64,000 bases of DNA from assembly GCA_033549345.1 (NCBI GenBank), contig JAWSUT010000010.1, positions 27,662-91,661 on the forward strand, in the 5' to 3' direction. Of the stretch, positions 7,782 to 16,933 are shown one piece after another. The position numbers and the translations under genes were made by a program. The notes under the pieces are model-generated. The model saw only the letters and a program-made list of their open reading frames with translations. It searched no databases and was not told the DNA's origin. Positions within the stretch are counted from its first letter, which is position 1, and every line of letters starts with the position of its first letter. The DNA is from JAWSUT01 sp033549345. Its GTDB lineage: Bacteria > Bacillota > Dethiobacteria > Dethiobacterales > Dethiobacteraceae.

Positions 7782-8927
7782 ATGAAAAAGTCTCGTGAAG
7801 TGATGGGGCTGCCTGTGGTTGACCTCAGTGAAGGCAAATCCCTCGGGCGCGTGTACAACCTTGTTGTCAATCCGGCTGCCCGCCGCGTGGAAGCGCTCGA
7901 AGTAGGGGAACGGACACTGCTCAAAGCCAAAACACAGCTTGTGCCGTTTGCCAAACTGCGCAGTATCGGCAGCGATGCGGTCACGATTACGGACAACGCA
8001 GCCATCGATGATGCCGATGAGCATCCGGAACTGGCTTCATTTCTGGAAAGAAAACTGGTCGGATCGCGTATTGTCACAGTTGACGGCACGTCGGCCGGTA
8101 TCGTAAGTGATTTTTCATTTGACCCGGCAAACGGGATTCTTGCTGATCTTTTCCTCTCCACGGGCCAGGGTCGCACACAGCTGATGCTGCCGGTCTCCTC
8201 GGTGGAAAACTTTGGCCGTGACTTTATCATTATTAAGGAAGACTACCTGGCGGAGGCCAGGGAAACGGATGCACCGCCTGTTCCTCCCTCAGGCCAGCAG
8301 ATTGCCCACAGCCTGGAAGTGAAAGCCATTGAGTTTGCCATCGGCCGGGAAGCAGGGCAGGATGTCCTGGATGGCAAAGGAGAACCGGTGGTCCGTAAAG
8401 GGCAAACTGTTACAACGGAAATCATCGACCTGGCACGGGAGAAAAACCGTCTTACCCAGGTATTGATTGCCGCCGGTGTCGGTGAACTGCTGGAAGGAAT
8501 CGACTTCACCCGTGAAAAGTTGGATGCGGGCAGCAAGAGGCTGATTGACGCGTGGCATACACTGCGGGGCCGCTCACATGAATGGCTCTCACGCAGACTC
8601 GATGACGACCGCCCCAGCCCCACCGGCGAACTGCGGGAACTCTGGTACCAACTGCAGGGCAAACTGGAGCAGGGCGGCCGTGAACTGGAAGAGCAGACCA
8701 TGCAAAGCATGCGTAACTATGTTGTGGGCAAAACACTGGCCCACCCGGTTTATAGCCGGGAAGGCACCCTGCTGGCAGGACGCGGTGATATTGTCACTGA
8801 AATGGTCCGCGACAATGCCGAAGAAGCCGGACGCCTGCAGCAGTTGTTCCTCTCCGCTGCCGCCGCCGATGTGCAAATGGCGCTTGACCCGATTAAGAAA
8901 CAGATTAAAGACATTTTAGGAGAATAA
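7782..8927 (+). CDS. PRC-barrel domain protein
   Basis: A 381-residue cytoplasmic protein with two PRC-barrel repeats. The first (residues about 2-75) begins SREVMGLPVVDLSEGKSLGRV; the second (about 88-155) begins ERKLVGSRIVTVDGTSAGIV. PRC barrels occur in RimM, in photosynthetic reaction-centre H subunits and in sporulation-associated proteins. The remaining 220 residues are acidic and helical and contain a second-half repeat-like pattern (GKGEPVVRKGQTVTTEII and REGTLLAGRGDIVTEMV). The start has AGGGGTG upstream. It is one of few plus-strand genes here, with its own promoter region, and ends before a bidirectional terminator. Specific function unknown. Confidence 0.85.
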   Translation: MKKSREVMGLPVVDLSEGKSLGRVYNLVVNPAARRVEALEVGERTLLKAKTQLVPFAKLRSIGSDAVTITDNAAIDDADEHPELASFLERKLVGSRIVTVDGTSAGIVSDFSFDPANGILADLFLSTGQGRTQLMLPVSSVENFGRDFIIIKEDYLAEARETDAPPVPPSGQQIAHSLEVKAIEFAIGREAGQDVLDGKGEPVVRKGQTVTTEIIDLAREKNRLTQVLIAAGVGELLEGIDFTREKLDAGSKRLIDAWHTLRGRSHEWLSRRLDDDRPSPTGELRELWYQLQGKLEQGGRELEEQTMQSMRNYVVGKTLAHPVYSREGTLLAGRGDIVTEMVRDNAEEAGRLQQLFLSAAAADVQMALDPIKKQIKDILGE

Positions 8928-8970
8928 CAACTTCCACAATAATAGATAAGCGCTTCATACCCAACTCGTA

Positions 8971-9004
8971 AAAGGCATGCCGGGTAATCAGCCGGCATGC
9001 CTTT
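8971..9004. terminator. Bidirectional intrinsic terminator between the PRC gene and thiC
   Basis: A 13-bp perfect stem (AAAGGCATGCCGG with its complement at 8992-9004) surrounds an 8-nt loop, with A and T runs at its ends. It separates two convergent genes and could stop transcription from both. Confidence 0.75.
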
Positions 9005-9029
9005 ATGTTCTTGCTGTCAACAGGCAGTA

Positions 9030-10328
9030 CTAACACGTCTCCGGGTCTGTCCCCAGGGCTTCAGCCACAACACGCATCGCACAAAACTCCCCGCACATGG
9101 AGCATTCTTTCCTGTCGTCGGGGTTTTTTTCTTTGCGTACTGCTGCGGCGTGGGCCGGGTCCACTGAGAGCTCGATTTGCTTCTGCCAGTCCAGTGCCTT
9201 GCGTGCTTTGGCCATGGACAGGTCCCATTCAAGCGCACCGGGGACCCCTTTGGCAATATCGGCAGCATGGGCGGCGATACGGCTGGCCATGATGCCGTCA
9301 CGCACATCTTTGGCATCCGGCAGGCCTAAATGCTCAGCCGGTGTCACATAACAGAGGAAATCTGCGCCGGCCCAGGCGGCAAGTGCGCCGCCAATGGCGG
9401 ATGTAATATGGTCATATCCCGGTGCCACGTCTGTGACAAGCGGCCCAAGGACGTAGAAAGGTGCTCCTTTGCAGAGCGATTTCTGCAGCTCCACATTGGC
9501 CCGGACCTGGTGCAGCGGGACATGCCCCGGGCCTTCCACCATCACCTGCACACCACGCTCCCAGGCGCGTTCCACCAACTCGCCCAGCACAAGCAGTTCC
9601 TGGACCTGCGGTCCGTCAGTGGCATCGGCCAGACAGCCGGGGCGCAGCCCGTCACCCAGGCTCAGCGTTACATCGTAGCGCAGTGCAATGTCGAGAAGCT
9701 CGTCATAACGTTCATATAGCGGGTTCTCCACATCATGATGGAGCATCCAGCCTGTCAGAAAGGCACCGCCCCGGCTGACAATATCGGCCACACGGCGGCG
9801 TTTGCGCAGCGTATCCACCACCTGGCGTGTCACGCCGCAGTGAACGGTAATAAAATCCACGCCGTCGGCGCACTGTTCCTCGATGACGTCAAAAAGGTCG
9901 TCGGCGGTCAGCTTAACCATTGCGCCATAGCGCGCGTTGGCATCTGCCGTAGCCTGATAGACCGGGACTGTGCCCACAGGCAGGGGAGATGCAGCCAGCA
10001 TCCGGCGGCGGGTGTCTGTAATATTCGGGCCGGTGGATAAATCCATTACCGCGTCGGCGCCGGCATCCACCACCTGACGCAGTTTTGCCAGTTCCGCATC
10101 CGGGTCGGGAAAGTCTGTGGATGTACCGATATTGGCGTTAACTTTTGTACGCATACCCTGCCCGATAGCGCAGGGCTCAAGAGATTTGTGATTGATATTG
10201 GCCGGGATGACGATTGTGCCATCAGCAAGCCGGGCTCTGATTAGCTCGGGAGAAACCCCTTCCCGCTTTGCCGCTCTCTCCATTTCCCGGGTGATAACAT
10301 GTTGCCTTGCTTTAATTAATTGCGTCAA
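9030..10328 (-). CDS. thiC: Phosphomethylpyrimidine synthase ThiC
   Basis: Radical-SAM enzyme that converts aminoimidazole ribotide to HMP-phosphate, the pyrimidine part of thiamine. The 432 residues match the short Firmicute form lacking the N-terminal extension of E. coli ThiC. Diagnostic stretches are NANIGTSTDFPD, MDLSTGPNI, HCGVT, SLGDGLRPGC and MVEGPGHVPL. The C-terminal CSMCGEFC holds the cluster-binding CxxCxxxxC cysteines. It is the third gene of the riboswitch operon, six bases after thiW. Confidence 0.97.
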   Translation of the reverse strand: MTQLIKARQHVITREMERAAKREGVSPELIRARLADGTIVIPANINHKSLEPCAIGQGMRTKVNANIGTSTDFPDPDAELAKLRQVVDAGADAVMDLSTGPNITDTRRRMLAASPLPVGTVPVYQATADANARYGAMVKLTADDLFDVIEEQCADGVDFITVHCGVTRQVVDTLRKRRRVADIVSRGGAFLTGWMLHHDVENPLYERYDELLDIALRYDVTLSLGDGLRPGCLADATDGPQVQELLVLGELVERAWERGVQVMVEGPGHVPLHQVRANVELQKSLCKGAPFYVLGPLVTDVAPGYDHITSAIGGALAAWAGADFLCYVTPAEHLGLPDAKDVRDGIMASRIAAHAADIAKGVPGALEWDLSMAKARKALDWQKQIELSVDPAHAAAVRKEKNPDDRKECSMCGEFCAMRVVAEALGTDPETC

Positions 10329-10334
10329 ATTGAT

Positions 10335-10823
10335 CTACGCCCTTTCGGTTTTTTTTTGCCACGCGGCAGAGGCAACACGCAGCACAATCAGTCCTGCCAC
10401 GGCGCCCGCCACAGAGCTTAGGGTAAACGGGACAATAAAGGTGAAGGCCAAAACATCGAGACCCAAAATAAAGCGGGCCAGCGGAAAAGCGGCCAGGCCG
10501 CCCAGCACACCGGTACCAAACACTTCACCGATGGCGGCAGCGTATTGCCTGCCTGTGGCCCGGTAAGCCAGGCCTGCCACAAGCGCACCGATCATACCGC
10601 CGGGAAACGCCAGGGGTGAACCGGTTTGCAGGGCGTTGCGCAGGACAGCCACACAAAAAGCAACAATTACGGCCGGGCCGGGCCCAAACAAAACGGCGGC
10701 CAAAACATTGATGGCATGCTGTACCGGAAAAATCCGGGCTCCGGCCAGCGGGATAGAGGAAACGCCGGCCACAGTACCCATGGCGATAAGCAGTGCCATT
10801 CCAGTCAGCGTTCGTGTCTTCAT
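10335..10823 (-). CDS. thiW: ThiW, predicted thiazole-precursor ECF transporter S component
   Basis: A 162-residue, very hydrophobic protein with about five membrane segments. Its N-terminal LTGMALLIAMGTVAGVSSIP and the PVQHAINVLAAVLFGPGPA motif are characteristic of ThiW. ThiW is predicted to bind hydroxyethylthiazole and to use a shared ECF energising module, which is not encoded in this window. Its position between thiM, which phosphorylates that thiazole, and thiC supports a salvage role. Its start codon touches the thiM stop (TAATG). Confidence 0.93.
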   Translation of the reverse strand: MKTRTLTGMALLIAMGTVAGVSSIPLAGARIFPVQHAINVLAAVLFGPGPAVIVAFCVAVLRNALQTGSPLAFPGGMIGALVAGLAYRATGRQYAAAIGEVFGTGVLGGLAAFPLARFILGLDVLAFTFIVPFTLSSVAGAVAGLIVLRVASAAWQKKTERA

Positions 10824-11623
10824 TAGTCAATCATCCTTTCTGTGATTTTTTGCCTGGATTCCACCGTTTCGGCAGACAGGGAAAAGAGTTCATCAAAGAG
10901 TGCAACGCGAAATGCGGCCGGGGCTTGTGTCCTGAGGGACGCAAGTTCTGCCGCCACTCCAAAAATTGTCAGTGCGGCAACGGCAGCCCGGAGGCCGTCT
11001 TTTTCCACGGCGGCAAAACAGCCGGCAAGGGAGGCGGACATGCAGCCTGTGCCTACCACAGAGCCCATCAGCGGATGCCCGTTTTTTATTTCCACAAGGC
11101 GCACACCGTCGGTCACCCGATCCACCGGGCCGGTAACGGCCACAGCAGCGCCGGTGGCTTGTGCCAGTGAAGCCGCCAGGGTAGACACATCTCCGGAGAC
11201 GGCTATGGATTCCACGCCTTTGATTTCTGCGGCACCGCCGGCCAAAACGGCAATCTCCGCCGCATTCCCTTTAATGATACCGATGCGCAGTTTGGCAAGA
11301 AGCCGCTTTGCGCTTTCTGAGCGCAGAGCGGTGGCGCCGGCCCCCACGGGATCCAGTACAATGGGTATCCCCAGTTCATTGGCGCGGCGGCCAGCTTTGA
11401 GCATCGCGTCAACCTGTGCCGGTGCCAGAGTGCCGATATTTAAGACCAGGGCACCGGCGTGGCCAACCATTTCCTCCACCTCTTCGGGCGCGTGGGCCAT
11501 AATCGGCAGGGCTCCGGCCACCAGGGTGATATTGGCACATTCATTGACTGTGACCATATTGGTAATATGGTGGATAAGCGGCTTTTTTTGTCGCAGTACA
11601 TCTAAAAGCAATGCGGGTTTCAT
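10823..11623 (-). CDS. thiM: Hydroxyethylthiazole kinase ThiM
   Basis: Kinase that phosphorylates 4-methyl-5-hydroxyethylthiazole for thiamine salvage; 266 residues, normal length. Features are PLIHHITNMVTVNECANITL at the N-terminus, VLDPVGAGAT, IIKGNAAEI and the catalytic VVGTGCMSASLAG, whose Cys acts in phosphoryl transfer. A GGAGG site precedes the ATG at 11623. It is the first gene behind the TPP riboswitch, so it should be expressed when thiamine diphosphate is low. Confidence 0.96.
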   Translation of the reverse strand: MKPALLLDVLRQKKPLIHHITNMVTVNECANITLVAGALPIMAHAPEEVEEMVGHAGALVLNIGTLAPAQVDAMLKAGRRANELGIPIVLDPVGAGATALRSESAKRLLAKLRIGIIKGNAAEIAVLAGGAAEIKGVESIAVSGDVSTLAASLAQATGAAVAVTGPVDRVTDGVRLVEIKNGHPLMGSVVGTGCMSASLAGCFAAVEKDGLRAAVAALTIFGVAAELASLRTQAPAAFRVALFDELFSLSAETVESRQKITERMID

Positions 11624-11635
11624 GTATTTCCTCCT

Positions 11636-11673
11636 TTAAAAAATAATCAGCCGTGGACCGATGGTCCACGGCT
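11636..11673 (-). terminator. Riboswitch-controlled terminator before thiM
   Basis: On the minus strand an 11-bp perfect stem (AGCCGTGGACC with its complement, 3-nt loop) is followed by a T-rich tract just before the thiM ribosome-binding site. Its place directly after the TPP aptamer fits the expression platform: ligand binding should favour this terminator. Confidence 0.85.
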
Positions 11674-11689
11674 GCCCAAAAGCTGCTCG

Positions 11690-11795
11690 TTAAACGGTCC
11701 TTCCCTACGCTGGTATAATCCATCTCAGGTTCGAAGGGTTGACCGGGTTTTGCGCCCCTGTCTCTCAGCCTGTGCTTACAGGCACCCCCAGGTAA
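11690..11795 (-). ncRNA. TPP riboswitch (THI element)
   Basis: The minus strand carries the conserved thi-box elements in order: GGGGTGCC, CTGAGA, ACCCGG, CCCTTCGAACCTGA, then a GGATTATACCAGCG-type segment and GTAGGGAA. The aptamer binds thiamine diphosphate. It lies between hisC and thiM with the terminator hairpin at its 3' side. Its promoter must lie in the last bases of hisC or the 28 bases after it. Confidence 0.95.
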
Positions 11796-11823
11796 TTCAG
11801 GTATTTAGTTGTCTACTTCTATT

Positions 11824-12933
11824 TTAGCCAATGGCCCCTTCTTCTGTCAAGACCTCTTCGAGTGCTGCGATAAAGCGCCGGTTTTGTTCCGGTGTGCCAA
11901 TGGTGACACGGATCACGTCCGGTGCACCGAAAATATCTCCGGTGCGGACAATGATGCCGCGTCGGAGCAGTTTGGCAAAGACCTTCTGGCAGTCCGCTTT
12001 AATTTGCACCCAGATAAAATTAGCGTGGGTGGGCGCAAAGGGAAGTCCGAGACGGTTAAACTCTCCGCCCAAAAAAGTTTTGCCTTCTTCATTCATCTCA
12101 CGGCTTTTTATTACATGCTCGCTGTCACCAAGGGCGGCCAGTGCGGCTGCCTGGGCCAGCATATTAACATTAAAGGGTTCCCGGACCCGGTTTAGCATCC
12201 CCAAAAGTTCCGGCTTGGTCACACCATAGCCGATGCGCAGGCCGGCCAGGCCGTATATTTTGGAAAAAGTACGTAAAACAATCACATCACGGCCGCTGTG
12301 GACGTAGTCCAGTGTCTGTGGATAATCTTCGTCGGTAACATACTCGTAATACGCTTCATCAAAGACGGTAATCACACCCTGAGGCAGCTTGTTTAAAAAC
12401 GCATCAACTTCCGCTCTGCCCACTTTCGTTCCCGTGGGATTATTCGGATTGCAGACAAAAACCAGTTTTGTCTTCTCCGTAACAGCGGTAGCCATGGCCT
12501 CCAGGTCGTGTGTCAGGTTTTTGGTCGGGACAGGCACAGTTCGCCCACCCATAATTTTCACGGCAAAATCATATTCGGAAAATGAAGGGTCTGCTACGAT
12601 TGCTTCTTCCCCCTCATCCAGAAACGCTTCGGCTATCAGTTTGATGATTTCATCGGAGCCGTTGCCGACAATGAGATTGGCGGGCGTGACACCGAGAAAG
12701 TCCGACAGCGCGTTTTTTAGGTAGTAGCAGTTGCCGTCGGGATATGTGGCCACTTTTCCGGCCATTTCTTTTAATACCGCAACGGAAGATGGTGCCGGCC
12801 CCAGTGGGTTTTCATTGGAAGCCAGCTTAATCACACCGGAAATGCCCAGTTCCCGCTCCACTTCCTCCACGGGTTTGCCGGGTACATACGGTTTAATGGA
12901 CAGAATTTGCTCTCTGTGCAGTTTCTTAGTCAT
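11824..12933 (-). CDS. hisC: Histidinol-phosphate aminotransferase
   Basis: PLP-dependent class I/II aminotransferase, 369 residues, converting imidazole-acetol phosphate to histidinol phosphate. It shows KLASNENPLGP near residue 36, the NPNNPTGT motif and the PLP-lysine segment RTFSKIYGLAGLRIGYG. No other histidine gene is near, so a broader or aromatic-aminotransferase role is possible, as is common for scattered hisC copies. The gene follows the phenylacetate-CoA ligase by 12 bases and may be co-transcribed with it, which would fit aromatic amino-acid metabolism. Confidence 0.9.
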   Translation of the reverse strand: MTKKLHREQILSIKPYVPGKPVEEVERELGISGVIKLASNENPLGPAPSSVAVLKEMAGKVATYPDGNCYYLKNALSDFLGVTPANLIVGNGSDEIIKLIAEAFLDEGEEAIVADPSFSEYDFAVKIMGGRTVPVPTKNLTHDLEAMATAVTEKTKLVFVCNPNNPTGTKVGRAEVDAFLNKLPQGVITVFDEAYYEYVTDEDYPQTLDYVHSGRDVIVLRTFSKIYGLAGLRIGYGVTKPELLGMLNRVREPFNVNMLAQAAALAALGDSEHVIKSREMNEEGKTFLGGEFNRLGLPFAPTHANFIWVQIKADCQKVFAKLLRRGIIVRTGDIFGAPDVIRVTIGTPEQNRRFIAALEEVLTEEGAIG

Positions 12934-12945
12934 TCAACGGCCTCC

Positions 12946-14274
12946 TTAGATCTGGCGTTTATCAATAACGCGTTTGGCTTTTCCTTCACTGCGCGGGATG
13001 GTTTTTGGCTCTACCAGACGAATCTTGGCGCTGATGCCCAAAATGGAGTCGATCTGAGAATGAATTTTCTTTTCCAGCTCTTCAAGCCGCTTCACTTTAT
13101 CGGAGAACATTCTCTCGGAGACTTCCACCTGAATTTCCAGCATATCCAGGCTCCCCTGGCGGGTGACCACCAGTTGGTAGTGGGGTTCCGTTTCACCAAT
13201 TTCCAGCAGGACACTTTCCACCTGGGTCGGGAACACATTGACACCGCGGACGATAATCATATCATCACTGCGGCCGGTCACTTTTTCCATGCGCACATGC
13301 GTCCGCCCGCAAACACACGGTTCGGGATGCAGGATGGTGATGTCGCGGGTCCGGTAGCGTATCACAGGCAGTGCCTCTTTGGTAATTGTGGTCAGGACCA
13401 GTTCCCCTTTTTCACCGTAGGGCAGCACTTCGCCTGTGCCCGGGTCGATGATTTCGGGGATAAAATGATCTTCAAAGATATGCAGGCCGCACTTTTCCTC
13501 GCATTCAATGGCCACACCCGGCCCGATAATTTCACTGAGGCCATAGATATCAATGGCGACAATACCCAGGCGGTCCTCAATCTGCTTGCGCATATTTTCC
13601 GACCAGGGCTCAGCGCCAAAGATACCGCCTTTGAGCTTGAAGTCATCCTTGGTCAGTCCCATCTCTTCAATCACTTCGGCGATGAACAGTGCGTAGCTTG
13701 GTGTGCAGGTCAGGATGTTGGTGCCAAAGTCCTTCATAACCATGACCTGGCGTTGTGTATTACCACCGGAAATGGGGATAACAGCAGCCCCCACCAGTTC
13801 GGCACCGTAATGAACACCGAGCCCTCCGGTAAAGAGCCCGTATCCATAGGCATTTTGCACCACGGAGTTGCGGGTGGTGCCGGCGCTGACAAGCGAGCGG
13901 GCCATCAGTTCCGACCAAGTTGCCAGATCGTTGCGCGTATAGCCCACCACCGTAGGTTTACCCGTTGTCCCGGACGATGAATGATAGCGTACAATTTCAT
14001 TTTGCGGTACGGTAAAAAGCCCAAAGGGATAGTTGTCCCGAAAGTCCTGTTTTACCGTAAACGGCAACCTGGACAGATCATCCAGGCTCCGGATATCACC
14101 CGGCTCGATTCCTTCAGCCTGAAAGACGCGACGGTAATGGGGGACGCTGTTAAATACCCGTTCTACCGTCTTGCCCAAGCGCCGAAGCTGCATTTCCTGC
14201 AGCCTGTCTCTCGACATGCATTCCGATTCGCGATTCCAATACAAGGCCAAGCCCTCCTCAACATTATTCCACAA
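12946..14274 (-). CDS. paaK: Phenylacetate-CoA ligase family protein (PaaK-like)
   Basis: AMP-forming acyl-CoA ligase, 442 residues. The adenylation motif HSSSGTTGKPT lies near residue 94. DIYGLSEIIGPGVA, YRTRDIT and a C-terminal VTGRSDDMIIVRGVNVFP hinge segment with the late Lys (EGKAKRV) complete the family pattern. A four-Cys-like LHPEPCVCGRTH loop is typical of this group. In anaerobes such enzymes often activate arylacetates made from aromatic amino acids by transamination, which fits the adjacent aminotransferase; substrate is inferred. Confidence 0.9.
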   Translation of the reverse strand: MWNNVEEGLALYWNRESECMSRDRLQEMQLRRLGKTVERVFNSVPHYRRVFQAEGIEPGDIRSLDDLSRLPFTVKQDFRDNYPFGLFTVPQNEIVRYHSSSGTTGKPTVVGYTRNDLATWSELMARSLVSAGTTRNSVVQNAYGYGLFTGGLGVHYGAELVGAAVIPISGGNTQRQVMVMKDFGTNILTCTPSYALFIAEVIEEMGLTKDDFKLKGGIFGAEPWSENMRKQIEDRLGIVAIDIYGLSEIIGPGVAIECEEKCGLHIFEDHFIPEIIDPGTGEVLPYGEKGELVLTTITKEALPVIRYRTRDITILHPEPCVCGRTHVRMEKVTGRSDDMIIVRGVNVFPTQVESVLLEIGETEPHYQLVVTRQGSLDMLEIQVEVSERMFSDKVKRLEELEKKIHSQIDSILGISAKIRLVEPKTIPRSEGKAKRVIDKRQI

Positions 14275-14336
14275 GCTCTTTGGTTATAAAGCCAAGAATT
14301 TCGACAACAGTACGGCAATCTCCTGCCAATGTGGTA

Positions 14337-14360
14337 AAATCGCTGCAAAATCAGCGATTT
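14337..14360. repeat. Short inverted repeat in divergent promoter region
   Basis: AAATCGCTG and CAGCGATTT flank a 6-nt spacer between the divergent paaK and deacetylase genes. It could be an operator for either gene. Nothing else in the 194-bp gap is clear. Confidence 0.4.
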
Positions 14361-14468
14361 GATGCGCGCAAGTCATAACCGTAAAAGAAGGGGAATACCC
14401 ATGTAGTAAGGTTTAGAGGAGAGTTAGGTTAATAAAGTGAACCTGACCCCAAGTGAGGAGGTTGGTTT

Positions 14469-15248
14469 GTGATGATTACCAGTGTGGTAATATCGAAAAG
14501 GACGCGGCTGCTCTTTGTTCTTGTGCTGGTCGCTTTGGTGGCGGCAGCCGGGCTGCGTTTTGTTTGGCCCGCAGGGGATGCCAGTGCTGTAGCCGGGAAG
14601 AAGCGGCTGTTGCCTATTTATTATGTGGATACGGCGGAGAAAAAAATCGCTATTTCCTTTGACGCCTCCTGGGGCGCGGAGTTTACCCCCCGGATTCTGG
14701 ATATTCTACGCGAGCATGAAATCAAGACCACATTTTTCCTCACCGGATTCTGGATTGAGAAATACCCGGATATGGTAAAAAAAATCGTGGCCGAAGGCCA
14801 CGAATTAGGCAATCATACCTGGACACATCCACACCTTAATACCCTGGAGAAAGAATCTATCAAAAATGAACTGGAACGGGTCCATGCGGCGCTAACAGAT
14901 CTGTCGGGAACCGAACCGAAACTCTTTCGCCCGCCGTTTGGTGAATACAGTGATAAAGTGATTGAAGCAGCCGATGAACTCGGCTACCAGACAATCCAGT
15001 GGAGTGTGGATTCCCTGGATTGGAAAGACCTGAGCGAACAAACCATAATTGAGCGGGTGAACGAGAAGATGCACCCGGGCGCTATTGTGCTCTTTCATAA
15101 CAATGGCCGTTACACGGCGGACGCACTTCCGGAGATTATCGCCTATGCCAAAGAAAACGGCTATGAAATCGTCCGGATATCAGAACTTTTGTATCAGGAT
15201 AATTTTTATATTGACAGCAGTGACGGCGCACAGCGCAGGAAAAACTAA
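14469..15248 (+). CDS. pdaB: PdaB-like polysaccharide deacetylase (sporulation)
   Basis: NodB-homology carbohydrate esterase, 259 residues, with an N-terminal membrane anchor at about residues 13-30. Motif 1 reads ISFDASWG rather than TFDDGP, which is the PdaB/YbaN variant. Motif 2 is HELGNHTWTHPHL, giving the metal-binding HxxxH pair. RPPFGEYS and a late HNN segment follow. PdaB proteins act on cortex or cell-wall glycan during sporulation. GTG 14469 has GAGGAGG seven bases upstream; ATG 14472 is the alternative. It converges with spoIIP, their stop codons overlapping by four bases. Confidence 0.88.
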   Translation: MMITSVVISKRTRLLFVLVLVALVAAAGLRFVWPAGDASAVAGKKRLLPIYYVDTAEKKIAISFDASWGAEFTPRILDILREHEIKTTFFLTGFWIEKYPDMVKKIVAEGHELGNHTWTHPHLNTLEKESIKNELERVHAALTDLSGTEPKLFRPPFGEYSDKVIEAADELGYQTIQWSVDSLDWKDLSEQTIIERVNEKMHPGAIVLFHNNGRYTADALPEIIAYAKENGYEIVRISELLYQDNFYIDSSDGAQRRKN

Positions 15249-16933
15249 CGCAATCTGTCCCGGTCGCGAATCTGCAAATACAGTCTTTGGATTGTTTCTT
15301 TAACAGTCAGGGCCAGGTCCCTGATTTTTTCTTGCCACATAGCCAGGTAGCGGTCCCCGTTTTCCAACAAGAGACGGCTTCTGCCGCCAAACAGTAACGA
15401 TGTGTCTCTCACTTTGCCCTGCCAGGGTTCAACGAAGCGGTCGCCCTGCTGCAGCGCCATACCCGTTTTTTTACGGATTAGCATGGCTGTCTCCCTGATT
15501 TTTCCCTGCCAGACAATCAGGACCCCGTCGCCGTACTGCAGGCCTCTGACAGTTTGCTCCGCAACAAACAGTGCAATGTTTCTGATTCTTTCCTGCAGGG
15601 GTTCCAGAAAGCGGTCGCCTTTTTCGATAAAGGGCAGCACACCTGTCATTCGCGGCGCCAGAAAACGGCCTATACGTTCATTGAGCAAGCGCAGCCTTTC
15701 CAGGTAGGGTGCCAGTCTGAACCTGATATCCTCAAAACTGACGGCGTTAATAAAGAGGAACCCGACAATGATAAACAGTGACAGGCCAAGGAGCGATATG
15801 ATGCTGCGGTTGGCCGCACGGGCCGCCGGCCCAGTCTGTGCGCCCGGCGGCGGCTGGGCAGGGCGTGCGCCCGGTGCCGGGGCGGCCTGTTCGCCGTTTT
15901 CATCTGTTTCCCCGTAAAAGTAAAACGATACCACATCCGCAAAGAGGGAAATCCCGTCCTCTGCCGCTTCCCGGGTGTTTTGGTGGGCACCCACTTCCAA
16001 CAGCAAGTTCATAGGCGTTAAGTCCTGGTTGTAGTTTCCCCGGGCCATAAAAATCCCCTTAACCAAATCAGGATGGATTTCATCCGCTGTATTCTTAAGG
16101 TCCAGGGCAAACTGCCTGGTAACATTCATGTTGGGATTTTGCCGCCCCACCACAAACTGCACCTGGGTTACCCAGTCTTCTTCGATTTCCACAGCATAGA
16201 CGCGCATTGGGGCTGCGTCACGGTGCACATCAAAGGTGGCATCCGGGCCTTTCGCCAAGAGCTTTTCGGCCGTTACGCGTGAGCGCCGGTAGGCACCGCG
16301 GTCGTGAGGCAGGTGAAGTGTTTCATCATGCAGCACGGTAATACCTTTTTCTTCCAGAGCATCCGTGAAAGATAACCCGACATTATGAATGCCGCCCTCT
16401 CCGTTGATACTGTCTGTCCCGTCTGTAGGCACGTATGACTCAGCATTGTGAGTATGGTAGATGCCAATCAGACGTTTGGGCTCGTCCTCCGGCTCAGGAA
16501 GCCCTTCGATATCACCAGGCTCTTCTTCCTGGTTGGTTTGGACAGGCCTGACCCCAAACCCAACCCATTTGCGCAGCATAACAAATATTCCCTGTGGCTC
16601 CTCCTCATAAAAAACTCCCACTTCCCGGATAAAACGCGCGTGGGCGATACGTTCCTGCACGCGGTATACACGGTAGAGCTTGTTGTCTGATGTAATATAT
16701 TCATCACCGACATGGATTTTACGCCCGGTGACGGTAATTTCACGCCCGTGCTCATCCACCATGGTATAGTAGCGGTCTGCTGCCATATCGTCCCGGGAAA
16801 TCTCACCGGTGTCCTGATGGTCAAAGAACTCTAACAGGGAACGGGTTGTTGCAGACTCCTGGCCCAAGGACGTTGCAGTTAAGGCTAGCCCCAATACAAT
16901 TGCCACGACAAAGGGAAAAATGATTCGTTTCAT
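15245..16933 (-). CDS. spoIIP: Stage II sporulation protein P with C-terminal repeat extension
   Basis: SpoIIP is the amidase/endopeptidase of the engulfment machinery. This copy is 562 residues, well above the usual 330-400. It has an N-terminal signal or anchor (about 4-24) and the SpoIIP domain at about 150-340 with catalytic IGIYHTHNAESY and LLEVGAHQNTREAAEDG. A Pro/Ala-rich linker and a second membrane segment (about 375-398) follow. Then come four tandem 29-residue repeats beginning GDRFLEP at 439, GDGVLIV at 468, GDRFVEP at 497 and GDRYLAM at 526, each with WQGKIRD-like cores. The repeat tail would lie on the opposite membrane face from the catalytic domain. The start overlaps the DUF1614 stop by four bases. 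Confidence 0.95.
   Translation of the reverse strand: MKRIIFPFVVAIVLGLALTATSLGQESATTRSLLEFFDHQDTGEISRDDMAADRYYTMVDEHGREITVTGRKIHVGDEYITSDNKLYRVYRVQERIAHARFIREVGVFYEEEPQGIFVMLRKWVGFGVRPVQTNQEEEPGDIEGLPEPEDEPKRLIGIYHTHNAESYVPTDGTDSINGEGGIHNVGLSFTDALEEKGITVLHDETLHLPHDRGAYRRSRVTAEKLLAKGPDATFDVHRDAAPMRVYAVEIEEDWVTQVQFVVGRQNPNMNVTRQFALDLKNTADEIHPDLVKGIFMARGNYNQDLTPMNLLLEVGAHQNTREAAEDGISLFADVVSFYFYGETDENGEQAAPAPGARPAQPPPGAQTGPAARAANRSIISLLGLSLFIIVGFLFINAVSFEDIRFRLAPYLERLRLLNERIGRFLAPRMTGVLPFIEKGDRFLEPLQERIRNIALFVAEQTVRGLQYGDGVLIVWQGKIRETAMLIRKKTGMALQQGDRFVEPWQGKVRDTSLLFGGRSRLLLENGDRYLAMWQEKIRDLALTVKETIQRLYLQIRDRDRLR

Noticed and set aside
14426..14468. Segment resembling GTGAACCTGACCCC repeats seen in other Firmicutes
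   Set aside because: Only one short copy here and no partner arm, so it was not listed as a repeat.
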